DNA of 64,000 nt from Pseudocercospora fijiensis CIRAD86 (GCF_000340215.1 NW_006921544.1:774599-838598), one strand, 5' to 3'. Numbered from the stretch's first letter, positions 12,031 to 23,580 are shown. The notes: generated by a model not told the origin, from the sequence alone. Numbers and translations are program-made.

Positions 12031-13230
12031 CACGCTTCCCTTCTAAAGGCCGCGCCCTCGTGGCCGGTCTTGTTCTAATCTCTATCGCTACTAACTTAGC
12101 AGGTCTAATAAGCTACTTAATCCGCGCTAAATTGAACACGCAACTACCGATTATATAACTATATTAAACCTTACCTCCAAACAATACAATGTGCAACTCT
12201 AACTACGCTATCTCCTTATATAATAAACTATAAAGTAATATGTATCTATAAGAATTGGAGGCCTTCGACCAATTATAATACGAGCGCGTCTTCCCTACTA
12301 TAATAGGTAGACGTACGAGGTATTGTAGCACTGCCTCCGTTCTGCGTAATGTCGTACCGAGTTCTTTGCGTCTACTCTAAAAGACCTAGCTATGTCCGCT
12401 TCTAAGGGTTGTCCGCTTCCGAGGGTTTGTTCTTATTGTTACGAGGGCTATTATTGTTCGTGGTTTTACTAGCCCTAATTAGTTAGGTTTAGCAGCCTTC
12501 AATTGTCAATCTTATCTTATCTTTTTTAGAAAAAACACAGCTCGTCTAGTTTCTATAGGTGAAGGCTATTATAAGTGCAGTAGTAGAGGTTCGCCTCGCT
12601 TAAAGGGTTAGATAGATCGAGGAGTAACCTATTGTCCGCAAGATCGACCCTAGCTAGCTTAGCTCTATAGTTTTGCCCTTAGTTAGTCTATTAGTCGCTT
12701 AATCTTTTAACTTAGTTAAAGTTTTAACTTAGCCTCAAAGTTTTAATTAAACCTTTAACAGGCTCAAAGCTTTAATCAAAGTTTGATTAAAGGTGCCTTA
12801 GGCTCGTAGTGTAGGTAAGGTTGCGTCTATAGGCGCAGCGACAATAGCAAGTAATGTTGACAATAGTAGCGCTAGTCGTCTTAGCGCCAACTTCACCTTG
12901 CTTCTAATTTCCTTCTTCGACTAACAATACACTCCGTAACACCGTCACTAATATAGCCGCGCCGGCCGCGCCGATTGCCTAGGCCTCGAGGCCTCGACAG
13001 AATAAAGGAACAAAAGGGGGACCTAAATACTAGGAGAAGGGCCTTGTAGGGCGCATTAGTGAAGAGGTAGAGTCCTTAAAAGAGTAGGCAATTGGTTAAC
13101 GCGTCGTAGTGCGCCTAGTGTAGTCTTATTGTCCTTTATTACTAACAATTGCTTGTCTCTGATTAGTTAGCTAATAGCACCCCGGGGGTAGCATTGTTCC
13201 TAGGCTTAGTAGTAACATTATAAGCTTTTG
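12031..13230. other. Gypsy-A non-coding stretch between chromodomain and 3' LTR
   Basis: About 1.2 kb with no protein signal. Around 12700-12790 it has short repeats of AAGTTTTAA/TTTTAACTTAG type. The same block occurs in Gypsy-B (28536-29750). A weaker match covers 23890-24540, inside Helitron-A, in the same orientation and without LTRs. It may hold a polypurine tract next to the LTR, but I cannot point to a clear one. Confidence 0.6.
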
Positions 13231-13249
13231 GCCTTCTTCTTGTTCTTTA

Positions 13250-16200
13250 CGCTAGTCTAATACTTATCTAACAACTCGGTTATATCCTTAAAGGAACCTT
13301 TAGCTTCCTACGAGTCCTATTTAGGTAAATAGCCTTGCTATCTTAATAGGTACTCCTTCTTGCCTTTCCTAGTCCGGTGCTATAGGATACGTTCTATAGA
13401 CTATAGCTCTTCCCTATCCGCTAGTATGTCTTCGTGTTTAGTAGGTGCTTTATCCCCCTCGCGCAGGTAATATAGCTTAAGGAGGGATACATAGAAGGTG
13501 TTATAGATAGTGTAATAGGGAGGAAGCTATAACTAATAGGCCTATACGGAGGAGCCCTTAACTTCTCGAATGCGGAATAGGCTAATGTATCTTAGTGCGA
13601 GCTTGGGCCTTGTTTTGCCGTTAGGTAATAGGTACTTACGGATGCGGAGGTTCTTAGTACTTAGCATAACTATGTCGCCTTATTTAAAGGTTATCGGCGT
13701 ATAGTGCTTGTCGTAGTAGGTCTTTTAGTACTCTTAAGCCTTTATCAACTTCTCGGCTATCTTAGCATAGATTTCTCGCATCTTCTAAACCCTCTTAATA
13801 GCCGCTAGTGTTTCAGGTACTTGACGCGCTTCCCTTTCCTTGCGCTCGGCCTCGAGCGAGGTAAATGGGTCTTATAGTAAGGCAGCGTTCTAGCCTATTA
13901 TAGCAAAATAAGGGGAGACCTTAGTAGATGAGTAGACACTGTTATTGTATACAAATTCAGCTAGTTATAGGAGGTTGACCTAGTCCTCGGGGCTCTCATT
14001 AATGTAACTGCGTAGGTACTACTATAGGGTAGCATTCTGCCTCTCTGTTTAACCGTTAGTCTATAGATAGAAGGCTGTTAATAGCCGATGCTTCAGTCTT
14101 AGCTGTAAGCAAATCTCGCTCTAATAGTAAGATATTAGTATCGATCTACGATCGGATACGATCCCCTTAGGGGTTCCCTAATAGGTGCAGAAGATGTTAG
14201 TCTATAGCGCCTCTGCTATATCAATAGCAGTCCAATCCTTACGAGTAGGAATGTAGCGAGCACCCTTAGTAAATCGGTCTATAACGACTAATATAGCGTT
14301 AAAGACGTCTTTGCTTCCTCTTCGCTTAGTAGGGGGAAGGCCTATAATAAAGTCTATTGTAAGCTCTATAAAAGGCTTCTTTAGAACAGGGAGTGAAGAC
14401 AACTCGCCAAATAGTAAGTGCTTTAGTGCTTTGACTCGCTAGCATACTGCATAGGTCTGTATATACTCCTTTATATACCGCTTACTATTTGGCTAGTAGT
14501 ATGTACGCGATAGTAACTCGTGCGACCTCTCTGTGCTATAGTAACTAGCGAGTTCACTATTATAGTGCCTCTTTAAAAGCTCTTGTCTAATCGATTGTTT
14601 AGCGGGGATATAGTATCTGCCCTTAAACTTTAAGTAACCTTTGTCGTCGATCGACTAATTACTCTTACTAGATCGAGTCGTTCGCCTACTTACAAGCTTA
14701 TTAATGCGCTCGATAGTAAAGGCGTCCCTCTACTAAGTACGCAACAGCTTATCTATAAACGATTAACTATCCCTATTTACAAGGTCATTTAATAGCACCC
14801 TTGCTATTAAACGAGGTACGTATTGTATGTATTTAATAGCACTAGCAGCCGGAACTACTGCAACCTCTTCTGCAGTGCTATCGCTGTATAGACTATTACT
14901 ATAGATAGTAATATCCTCAATCGAGTTATTATAGCTCGAGCGATCTACGTCCTTCTTAACGTATACTAGAAGAACGACAACTCCGCTATAGTATTTATTG
15001 CCGCCGCGGGGTCCGGAAGTCCGCTTATCCTACGCTTACTTATTAACGATACGGGCTATAGCAATCTTATACTACAGGGTTGGAAACAATGAATTAATGT
15101 ATTAGGTTTCGCTATCGTAATTAGGTCGCCTCGATAGGCTATTAGTAGGGTTGCTTACGCCTAGCCGATATAACACATTAAAATCGAACCCGGCGAGGTA
15201 GACGGCCTATCTAGCCTATCGACCTATAACCCTAGTAACCTTGGTAATGCTACGGAGGTTGTTATAGTCTGTATAGACCTGAATAGTATGCTATACACTA
15301 TCGAGATAGTGCCTCTAATGTTTAAAGGCTTCGATAATAGCTAGGAGCTCTTGCTCGTAGGTCTCGTAGCGACGCTCTATATCGATTATCTTTCGTAAAA
15401 AGAAGGCAATTAGGTGCTAGTAACGGTCCTCATCTAATTGCTGTAATATAATAGCCGATACAGCGAACTGTAAAGCGTTAGTCTTAATACGGATCTGCTT
15501 GCTTAGTACAAAATAGTGCAATAGGGGCACTTTAGTAAAGCGTTGCTTTAGACCGTTAAAAGCGGCTTGTGCTCTGTCTGTCTATTTAAACTCCCTAGTC
15601 GGGTTGGCCTTAGTTTTAGTAAGCTTAGTTAGGGGCATTATATACCGTAAATAGCCCTTAATAAAGCGACGATAGAAATTAGCGAAGCCGAGGAACGACT
15701 ATAGTTCCTTAATTAACGTAGGAACAGGCCATTTAGTAATGGTTTTAATCCGATTAGGATCAGCCTTAACACCCTTAGTTAACACGAGGAAGCTAAGGAA
15801 GGACACCTCCTTAGCAGCAAAGGTGCATTTAGAAGGTTTGCAATACAGTCTATAGGCTCGTAGGCGGTCGAGGACCTTGCGCACTACGGCCTAGTGTTCT
15901 GCAATATTAGGTAAATGTGTGTAAACTAGGATGTTATCTAGGTAAACTATACAGAGATAATCTAATAGGCCTAAAAGGGCTCGATTGATATAGGACTAGA
16001 ATGTTATAGGGGCATTAGCTAGGCCAAATAGTATAACTAAATATTCGAAATAGCTATAGCGAGTACGGAAGGCTGTTTTCTATTCGTCACCCTTACGAAT
16101 ACGGATACGATAGTACGCATCCTTAATGTCTAGTATAGTGTAGTAGTAAGCCCTAGAAAGGCGATCGAGGGTCTTATTAATAAGGGGGAGTAGACAGCGG

Positions 16201-17090
16201 TCTTTAATAGTAATAGCGTTAAGCCTACGATAGTCGACATATAGGCGTAGGCTACTATCCTTCTTTAGTACGAATAGGATAGGTGCACTAGTAGGGCTAT
16301 TACTATACCGAATTCGACTATTGGCTAGGTTTTCCTCTAGGTACTTACGCAATATAGCAAGCTCTCGCTTACTAAGGTTGTAGAGGGGGCTAAAAGGAAC
16401 CTCCTTGCCCTCTATAATATCAATCTTATAATCCGTCTCCTTAAACATAGGCAATGTCGATGCTAGGTAGTGTTTAAACATATCAATGTAGGTCTCCCGA
16501 ATAGGTTCTAGTATACGCTTAAGTTGTTTAGGATCTATGCTATTAGGGGGCACAGGTTCATCGTTATTACTACCGAGCAGGTCGGCAGTCGGATTAGCTA
16601 AGGCGGAGGCTAGTGTTAGGTTGCTAATAAACAGGACCCTAATATTATTAGGACACTCGCTAACATTAATGTGTTTAATATCCTCTTTCCTAGCGATTCT
16701 AAATCGCTACTTCTAGAGGCCTAGGTCTATAGCTATAGCGTAGTACTTAAGAATAGGGTTACTAATAACAATATCGGATAGGAGGCTGTCTATGTCTACT
16801 ACGTAGGTAGTAAAGTCTAGTAGGCGCTTATTTCCGAGGTCGTCCTTTAGAGCTATAGGAACATAGTAGGCCCTATAGGTTAAGTGCCGAGCGTTATTAA
16901 ACTAAGCAAGGGTTGGTAGGTTAGTCTTCGGCAGTTGTCGAAGGTCTAATTGCTTGGCTAGGCGATAGCTAATAAGGGCGCTAACTGAATTTCCTAGATC
17001 TAGTATAACCTTAGTTTAATAGGTAGTGCCCTTCGTGTCCTATATAAGGTAGGAACGTGTTATAGCTAGCACAATGTCGATAGTCTTACG
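13250..17090 (-). pseudogene. Pol of Gypsy-A: protease, RT, RNase H, integrase, chromodomain
   Basis: Reading leftwards. Protease: LDLGNSVSALISYRLA (about 17000). RT: LYVDYRRLNAITIKDR and LDIKDAYYRIRIRKGDE (16250-16080), then VYLDNILVYT with the catalytic box YLDN at 15933-15944, and VRKVLDRLRAYRLYCKPSK (15884). RNase H: FLRKIIDIERRYETYEQEL and YTDYNNL (about 15400-15250). Integrase: ELTIDFIIGLPPTKRRGSK and VVIDRFTKGARYIPTRKD (14380-14230), IVSDRRS (about 14160), then YNNSVYSST. A chromodomain closes the protein (13440-13280: IERILxHRTRKGKKEYLLR, GYLPKxDSxEAKGSF). It is a chromovirus-type element, expected to target heterochromatin. Only RIP-type stops were noticed, so the copy was intact when mutated. 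Confidence 0.92.
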
Positions 17091-17099
17091 CCGCACAAG

Positions 17100-18680
17100 G
17101 CTAATAGTTAGTGCGGCGCTTACTCTTTTTTCGACTAATTGAAAGAGCCGACTAGGGTAGCATTAGCGGCTGAAAGGTGTTTCCTATGCTTAGCGGAAGC
17201 ACGGTTAATTCGGGCCTAGTCCTTAGGTTTGTCGCATTGGCCTAGTAGATAGCTAGTGCTATTATAATTGAAGCACTTCAATCCGGTCGGGAGATTGTTG
17301 CCGTAGCTATTGTTACTGCTATTGTTAGTCGAGCGGTTAGCATTATAGGGATACGAGCCCCTTCTACGGCCCCTGTTACGGCCTCCTCTATATAGCCGGC
17401 GGCTACGGCCTCTTCTACGATCGTTACTATTCCTATTATTAGCATTGTTGTCCTAGTAGGAACCTTAGTTTCCTCCGCGGCTACGGTTGCTACGGTTAGT
17501 ACTAGCTAGTCGGATCCTCGATTCTAGTCGTTATTAGAGCTAAACAGCCCGTTCGGCTGTTTCTACTTCGACTATGAATTGAATGCGTGTTAGATTAGCT
17601 TATTCGAATACACGGCGACGGTCCAATTCGAGGATAAGCTCCTATCTAAGTTTTAGGCGTATCTCGGAGATCTATATAGAATTAGTCTTAGGCGGAAGGT
17701 CGTTTTCAAGGGTTTTCAAATAGGCTTTAAATAAGCGAGCCGATTGATTAGTCTTCTGTTTAGCTCGAAGATACAGGTCCTAAGCGTATTGTTGCCTTAG
17801 TATAGGGTTTCTAAGGGTGTCTAGTATAATGGTTTTGTAGGTTTGCTACTAAACAGCAGTCTAGTTATTAAGGGAGTCGAAATGGTTATCCTATATACGC
17901 TTTAGGTCGCTATTAATGTACTGCATAGCGTATACGACTAAGGAATAGTCGTCTAGTAGCGCTCTTAGTGCATTGCGCTAGTTGAGTTTATAGTTACGAA
18001 TGTAGTCGTTGTACTGCTTTCGACTAGAGCTATTAAACACGGTACAGTCCTTAAGTTTAGCGTCCTTCTTTTAGATAGGTAGTGAAGAAGGTCCTGCTAT
18101 TAGCTTAGCAGTAGTTGTTAGAGATTCCTAGAGGCGGCGAATCTCGAGAAGATTATCCTTTAGCTGTTGTTCTTAACGCAAGGTAGTAAGCCTGTTTTAG
18201 GTAGCTTCTTAAAGTCTCGCTACTAGTTAGGGACTAAAGGCTAGCTGGCTATATCGACGGTTGACAATATTATTAAGAATGTCGTCGATAGGCAATTCTA
18301 GGTCGTTACCTAGAATTGTAGGTTCTTCTTTAATAGGCTCTCCGGTAGGCTCTTTAGCAGGAGGCACTTTAGCAGGCACTTTAGCGGGAACTGTGCTACT
18401 AGCGTTGTCGTTGCTAGCGCTACTAGCGGCAGTACGGTTGTTGTTTCGTAATAAACCGGCTATTGTAAGGGGCGACACTAATAATGTATTGTTAGCCCCT
18501 AAGATGCGGATATAGCGGAATTAGTAGATATCGGCTTAGTATGCTTGACTCAGTGTAATAGGCCGTGTAGAAGGCCTTACTTAATGATTAGTACGGTTGT
18601 TTCGATAGGATAGTACGTATAGGTCCCGTTCTTCGGGCGCAATATAGTTAGATTAGTCTTGTTTGTAGCTATACCGCTAA
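17100..18680 (-). pseudogene. Gag of Gypsy-A
   Basis: The - strand frame carries an N-terminal Ala/Ser/Asn-rich segment with TVPAKVPAKVPPAKEPTGEP (about 18390), followed by acidic PIDDILNN (about 18270). A degraded zinc knuckle KCFNYNSTSYLLGQCDK lies near 17270-17220, where one His and one Cys are now Tyr. The first in-frame Met is unclear: the frame stays coding-like above 18478 (NYIAPEERDLYVLSYRNN at about 18650), so the start is probably near 18680. The region around 17340-17520 encodes a Gly/Arg/Asn-rich stretch. Gag forms the particle shell and binds the RNA. Confidence 0.8.
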
Positions 18681-18735
18681 AAGCTTGAAATAAGGACTAT
18701 CTAGCTGCTGCCCTTAAAGGGTAGATCGAATACTA
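18681..18735 (-). promoter_or_regulatory. Gypsy-A 5' leader with primer-binding region
   Basis: Directly inside the 5' LTR the - strand reads TAGTATTCGATCTACCC. The tRNA primer site must lie here, but I cannot assign the tRNA. The same sequence is kept in Gypsy-B (45060-45093). Confidence 0.5.
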
Positions 18736-18932
18736 TGTAAGAAGGGTTATATTAGCAGGTAGATAGGGTAGTAGTGAATTAGTGTAGTATTCGATAAGGA
18801 TCTAGGAGGAGAGGGAGGAAGGCAGGAGAGTTAGCCTAACGCCAAGCGCCAAGCCCTGCCTAAGGCATTAAGACCCTAGCTTCACTCGGCCTAATTACAT
18901 GCTAATTACGTGTAGCCTCTTTAGCCCTAACA
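18736..18932 (-). repeat. 5' LTR of Gypsy-A
   Basis: 197 bp, starts TGTAAGAAGG, ends CCCTAACA, followed by the duplication CTGCT (18933-18937). Carries the element's promoter by family knowledge. Relative to the other LTR it keeps CpA or TpG at four of the nine variable sites and has lost it at five. Confidence 0.97.
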
Positions 18933-18937
18933 CTGCT

Positions 18938-19622
18938 TCTTAGTCTCTTCGATTTTCCTTTTAATCTATACTACTTTTGTAATCTTTAGGCCTAGGTATA
19001 TAGCTTAGTTTTGTCTCTATAGGCTCTTAATATCCTGTTCTTCCTTAAAGCTTCTTATTATACTATAGGCTATAATTATAAATTGCTATTAGGAGACCTT
19101 TGCTGTTTTCCCTATCTTAGTTATCTATTCTTTTTGTGTTTCTAGCTTCTTTTTGTCCTACTCTTATGCTATAAATAGCTTAATTACCCCTTTCCCTTCG
19201 TTCCTAGCCCTAATTACCTCTTTAACTGCAATTCTTTCTACAATCTCTTTCCCTATAAGTCCTTGGATTTCCTTTTGCTCCTATAGGTCCGTAATATAGA
19301 CTCTAACTACTATCCTCGGGGGTTTTAGCGCTTCCTAACTAGCTACTGCTGCCTAGGTGCGGTGGTTTAGGCTTGTCTCCTATTGTTTCTTCGTAATCTT
19401 TGCTACGACTATATTAGCTACCTTTGTAATTACGTGGCTTGCCTGGTTATAGATTGCTTTCAGTCCTCTAAGGAGTTCTAAGATCATTATCCTATATGCC
19501 CTCTTAGGGGTTCTTCTATCTTCCGCCTTTAGTACCTCCTCTACCCTAGTATATAGTACTTTCTATTCGTCCTCCCTTCCTTCTTAACTGTCTTCCCTTC
19601 GTCTCTAATTGTTCGCTGCCAT
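18938..19622 (-). pseudogene. LINE ORF1, 5' part
   Basis: The start is the ATG at 19622-19620 (MAAN...), 61 bases from the element's 5' end. The frame runs through a charged, Lys/Glu/Arg-rich region with short segments such as NRKYYIL-like and SHVITKVANIVVAKITKK, consistent with the coiled-coil N-terminal half of Tad-like ORF1 proteins. Stops are TAG/TAA at RIP-prone codons. At 18937 Gypsy-A interrupts it, and the zinc knuckles follow at 11828-11545. Confidence 0.75.
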
Positions 19623-19683
19623 CTTTTTTCTTTTCCGTAGCGACTATATAGAGGGTTTATAGATGTATTATAGTAGTGTTATA

Positions 19684-19699
19684 GTTAATCCTATATATA
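19684..19699. repeat. Target-site duplication of the LINE (right copy)
   Basis: GTTAATCCTATATATA, identical to 7637-7652. Confidence 0.9.
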
Positions 19700-20255
19700 A
19701 TAGACTCGCTATCCTAGCTATTAGGCAATTAAGATAGGCGTTCCTCGTTAATAGTAATATTAGTATACTTAGGGTCGTTCTATATAAGATAATCTAACTA
19801 TGCCTTTACTACCTAACGCCGTACCTTAAACTCTATAACGAATATCCGATTAGTCGTACTATCGCTATTTATAGAACGAAGAACTACTATCTCGAGGTAC
19901 TCTAGTACGAGAGGGAGCTCCCTCTATAGCTTTCTAGTATCTCGGAGGAAATTAACGATATTGTTCTTATACCGCTACTACGCGCCTTTAATTAACCGCA
20001 TTTCGACGAATATATATATATACGAGCGATAAGTAACTCCTCGATTATTGTTAGTACTAGTAATAGTTCGCTAGTCTCGAGATTCGTACGCTACGGTCTA
20101 GGATCTATCTTATTAGCGTACGATATAAGATTAGGTAAGGCTATAGGCTTATTATAGTCTCGCGTAGACCGGTAGCGCTTATATACCTTAAAAGTAGGAG
20201 AGTCCGGATTAGTATCTAAGTCTATATTAAACGAACGCTCCTTATAACCCTTCTA

Positions 20256-21211
20256 CGTTACGAAAACTTTTTTTCCGATCGCGAGGATCCTATCGATAGG
20301 ATCGCTTAGGATCGCTTAGGATCGCTTAGGATCCTCGGGATCGTACGTTAAAGATCTTATCGGATAGGATCGCTTAGGATCGCGGGGCCGCGATCCTATC
20401 GATAGGATCCTCGCGATCGCGAATTTCGGGACGGGCCGTCCCGAAATTCGAGGGTAAGGAACGCAAAGGACGCGGGACAAGTTAAAGCCCGACTACTACT
20501 ACTACGTATACTACTACTACGAGATATTTCGGGGTATTACGTATAGGTTAAATTTAGCGGTTTAGTAGGTTTTTTTTATAAATAAATTTTTTTCGTTAAG
20601 GTTTCGTTAAATACAGCCGATATTTCGTTAAGGTTTCTTTTAAAAGCCGACGCTATATAAGTAGAACTTTAAAAAAAAGTATACTCGAAACACTCGAGTT
20701 TCTTTTCTAGATTCTAAGATAACTACTAGGTATTAAGACTTGAAAATTTATAATACTCTTATAAATAGGTAGAACTTTAAGTTCGCTTTTAAATTTCTAA
20801 AAATAGTAAAGTATAACTTAGAAAAGCTAAAATACTATATTGCTTATTTCTGTTCCCTAGCTTTAGTTTCGTAGAAAATCTATAAATTTTATATTTTTTT
20901 AAAATAATATACTAAAAATAGAGTATCTTTTCACTATATTACTAAGCTATAAACCTACTAGAAAAAAAGATAAATTAGAAGCAAAATGTCTAGAAAAGCG
21001 ATTTTCTTTCCTTTATATCTTTTTATCTAGAAGGTTTACGGCTTAGTAATATATAACAAAAATGTTCTATTTTTAGTATAGTATTAGGTAAAAGTCTAAC
21101 TTTTATAAGTTACCTATTTATCGTTCTAGGATAGCTTAGGATCGCTCGGGATCGCTCGCGATCGCTAGGATCGTCGCGATCGTCGCGATCGGAAAAAAAG
21201 TTTTCGTAACG
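20256..21211. mobile_element. 956-bp TIR element with TA target duplication (MITE-like)
   Basis: The ends are perfect inverted repeats, CGTTACGAAAACTTTTTTTC at 20256 and its complement ending at 21211, continuing into CGATCGCGA. TA flanks both sides (20254-20255 and 21212-21213), as in Tc1/mariner-type insertions. No transposase is encoded. The flanks carry many GGATCG units; the middle is A+T-rich and folds on itself (20911-20975 against 21013-21080). Excising the element plus one TA restores the Helitron-A frame exactly, so the boundaries are firm. Confidence 0.9.
20277..20450. repeat. GGATCG array and 31-bp palindrome inside the TIR element
   Basis: Repeated GGATCGCTTA units and mirrored GATCGATAGGATCC-like words fill 20277-20417. 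At 20420-20450 two 15-bp arms, CGAATTTCGGGACGG and its complement, are separated by one base. A shorter array of GGATCG-type units lies at 21125-21190. Confidence 0.85.
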
Positions 21212-23159
21212 TAGGTATCCTTATTCTAATAGTACTTAATCTTTTCTATATCGAGTTTCTTAAAGAACTCATTTACTAAGCCTATATCTATATCGTATAG
21301 TACTAGAGTATATAGGTTGTCGCGATCTAGTATAAGCTATAGCTCTTAACTATTAAGGAAGTGCTTATCGTACTACTTATCCTCCTCTGCCTAGGCTTAT
21401 ATAATACGAGAACCTTGTCCTTCGCGGCGACGGCGAGGTGCCTATATACTAGGCTAAGAAGGCTAGTATAGTCGATAGCTATAATTATACTCTATCTCTT
21501 TATCGTACTCGTAAAGAAACAATACGCGCTCGGTCTTATAAATGCTTACCTAGCACTACTTAGTCTATATCTCTCGCTTAAAGTTAGCTACGGTATAGTA
21601 CTAGCAAGTATTTATATATAGTATAGTAATACGTATAATAGCACGTAGTACGTTATAGATCTTATACTAAAACTATAGTCGCTCGTCGGGTCGCTCGTCT
21701 AGGTCTAGATTACTACCGATACTAGTACTAGAGGTATCTAGAAAGTCGAAGTCGCTACTAAAGTTGTCGCTACTAGGTTACAGGTCTTATAGTAGCTTCT
21801 ATACACGCTCGGCATTGCTAGCTAATATATCGTTAATACTTAGTATTTACGAAATATCTCCTTCTCTAGTACGACGGAGCTAACGATAAGAGCGCGAGAT
21901 ACCGTACTATATAGTACGGGTAGTAGTAGTCTACGGATTGTTACTACTATACTAACTATATAGACGACGACTAGCTATACCTATCGAAGATTCTAGCGCT
22001 TACGACGGAAGCTACGAAGGTCGAGGCGGAGATAGTATTAAGGAAGTATATAGGTCTAGCCGAGAAGTAGTAGCGATAACAATATTGCTCGCTATAGATA
22101 TTAGACTAGGACTGATACTCGGATTAGTAGAAAGAGATAGTACTAGCGAAGACTAAATTAGGATAGGGGTATTAGAGCTTAATAGAGTTAAGGTTAGACG
22201 TCTACGCTTTAAAGGAGTCTCTATCGGCGGCTCTAACTTTCTCTTCTTACTACGACTCGAGGCTATAGATACTCTATACTTATCGTAAGTCTTTAGCTTC
22301 TTATTTCCCTTTATAAAGCATCGCTACTTCTTCTAAATACTGTAATTGGAGTATAAATCCTTTAGGCTATTATACTTATTATCCGCCTCGCTATCGCTAT
22401 TATCGCTAGGATTAGGACGATTAGTAGGAATGTTCTTCTTTAGTAGTCTACCGCCGCTAGGAGAGCCGCTATCCGGAGCGCTAGATACTATAGAGCGAGC
22501 GCGTATTATTATACAAATAGTCTATACCTAATTAAGGCTCGCGTAAGTATCGGTAAGCGTAGAGATAAGCCTATTATATACCTTCTCGTCGCTAAGATTA
22601 ACTGTCTAGGTCTAGTCCTCGAGTTGCGTTAACTTACTAGCTAATTACGACTCTAGCTTATTAAGTATAAAGTCTAGTATACGGCGGATATTACGTCCGA
22701 TAAAGTCCTTACTACGGAAGAGCTTATACTACTCGCGGATAGTCTATTCGAGCTAGTTACGCCCTCGAGCGAGCATCTTATAGTCGCGGTTAAAATGTAT
22801 ATAGAGCGCGTAACTAGTACGATTGTCTAGAGGCGGCTTAAGTAGCATCTTTAAATGCACTGCTATCTTAATATAATAAGGAGCGATATAATAAGAAGCG
22901 TTACGATCTAATACGTTATAGCTTAGCTATAGTTTATATTAAGAGGAAGGTCGAGGTTAACGCGTATATAGAAAAGCAGAGTATAGAGTAGAAAGGGAAG
23001 GAGTTGTCCGTTTATACCTAACGTAGTTCTTTAAAGCAAGCGCTATACTAATTTAGGATTAGAATCCTAGAATAGTAAAGATATAGCTTCTTATATATAA
23101 ATATACGGACTACTATACGTATCTAATCGGTAAATAACTATATACCTTATCGTATCTTT

Positions 23160-23580
23160 ATAAGCGCTAGCGCTTAGAGAGAGGGGGGATAGTCGTTCCT
23201 CCTAAACCCCCTATCCCTTACTACGCGGAGTGCCTTTATAATAACGTTGCCGCTTAGAGGCTAGGGGGATAGTCGTCGTAGGCTCCTTCTAAACCCCCTA
23301 AAGCCTTACCGCTTTAGTACCTATATCTCTTTATAAGCGCTAGTGCTTAGAGGGAGGGGGATAGTCGTTCCTCCTAAACCCCCTCCCCTACCGCGTAGAG
23401 TGCTCCTACCTTTACTAACGTTAGCGCTTAGGGTAGGGCTATAGTCGCTATCCCTCCTAAAACGCCTATACCTACCGCGCGGAGTGCTCCTACCTTTGCT
23501 TACGTTAGCGCTTAGGGTAGGGCTTTAGTCGCTATGCCTCCTAAAACGCCTATACCTACTATACGGACTACTTATATATC
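23160..23580. repeat. Tandem array of about 100-bp G+C-rich units upstream of RepHel
   Basis: Around five related units, each with CGCTTAGRG, AGGGGGAT or AGGGCTATAGTCG, CCTCCTAAAMCSCCT and CGCGGAGTGC-type words. The two right-most units are near-identical. Position is just 5' of the RepHel coding region on its strand, so promoter-proximal. Helitrons often carry subterminal minisatellites; a regulatory role is only inference. Confidence 0.75.

Larger units (their letters stand above)
11834..18932 (-). mobile_element. Gypsy-A, complete chromodomain Ty3/Gypsy element
   Basis: A 7,099-bp LTR retrotransposon on the - strand, inserted in LINE ORF1. The two LTRs are 197 bp each and start TGTGAGAAGG / TGTAAGAAGG and end CCCTAACA. 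The 5-bp duplication CTGCT flanks both sides (11829-11833 and 18933-18937). Internal order on the - strand is gag, protease, RT, RNase H, integrase, chromodomain, then a 1.2-kb non-coding stretch. The LTRs differ at nine positions, every one a CpA/TpA or TpG/TpA change, so practically all divergence since insertion is RIP. Confidence 0.97.
7653..19683 (-). mobile_element. Tad-like LINE (non-LTR retrotransposon), split by Gypsy-A
   Basis: A full-length non-LTR element in reverse orientation, bounded by the GTTAATCCTATATATA duplication. The 3' end at 7653 carries a GATA/TATC simple repeat tail. The 5' leader starts at 19683, 61 bases before the ORF1 ATG. Removing Gypsy-A plus one copy of its 5-bp TSD leaves about 4.9 kb. 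ORF1 has three zinc knuckles; ORF2 has an AP endonuclease, an RT with an FVDN box and a C-terminal Cys/His segment. This domain set fits the I/Tad group of fungal LINEs. It keeps much more CpA than the Helitron around it, so it is younger or was less exposed to RIP. Confidence 0.9.
19700..22950 (-). pseudogene. Helitron-A RepHel, N-terminal part (split by TIR element)
   Basis: Reading leftwards from about 22950: ASYYIAPYYIKIAVHLKM (about 22900), then NRDYKMLARGRN with an in-frame ATG at 22776. A Ser/Asp/Asn-rich linker follows (about 22450). Near the TIR element DIGLVNEFFKKLDIEKIKYY (about 21250) stops. After removing 20256-21211 and one TA the frame continues without a shift into KGYKERSFNIDLDTNPDS (about 20250-20200). 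RYKNNIVNFLRDTRKL and RELPLVLEYLEIVVLRS (about 19990-19890) then give the conserved pre-Rep domain of fungal Helitrons. The remainder of Rep is at 7636 and below. The first 200 residues I do not recognise as a known domain. Confidence 0.75.

Noticed and set aside
18261..18515. Open frame on the + strand over Gypsy-A gag
   Set aside because: It is the reverse reading of the gag N-terminal part (Ala/Pro/Val-rich on the real strand). The same applies to 44624-44851 over Gypsy-B gag.
22346..22531. 61-codon + strand open frame
   Set aside because: Shadow of the Ser/Asp-rich linker of Helitron-A RepHel on the - strand.
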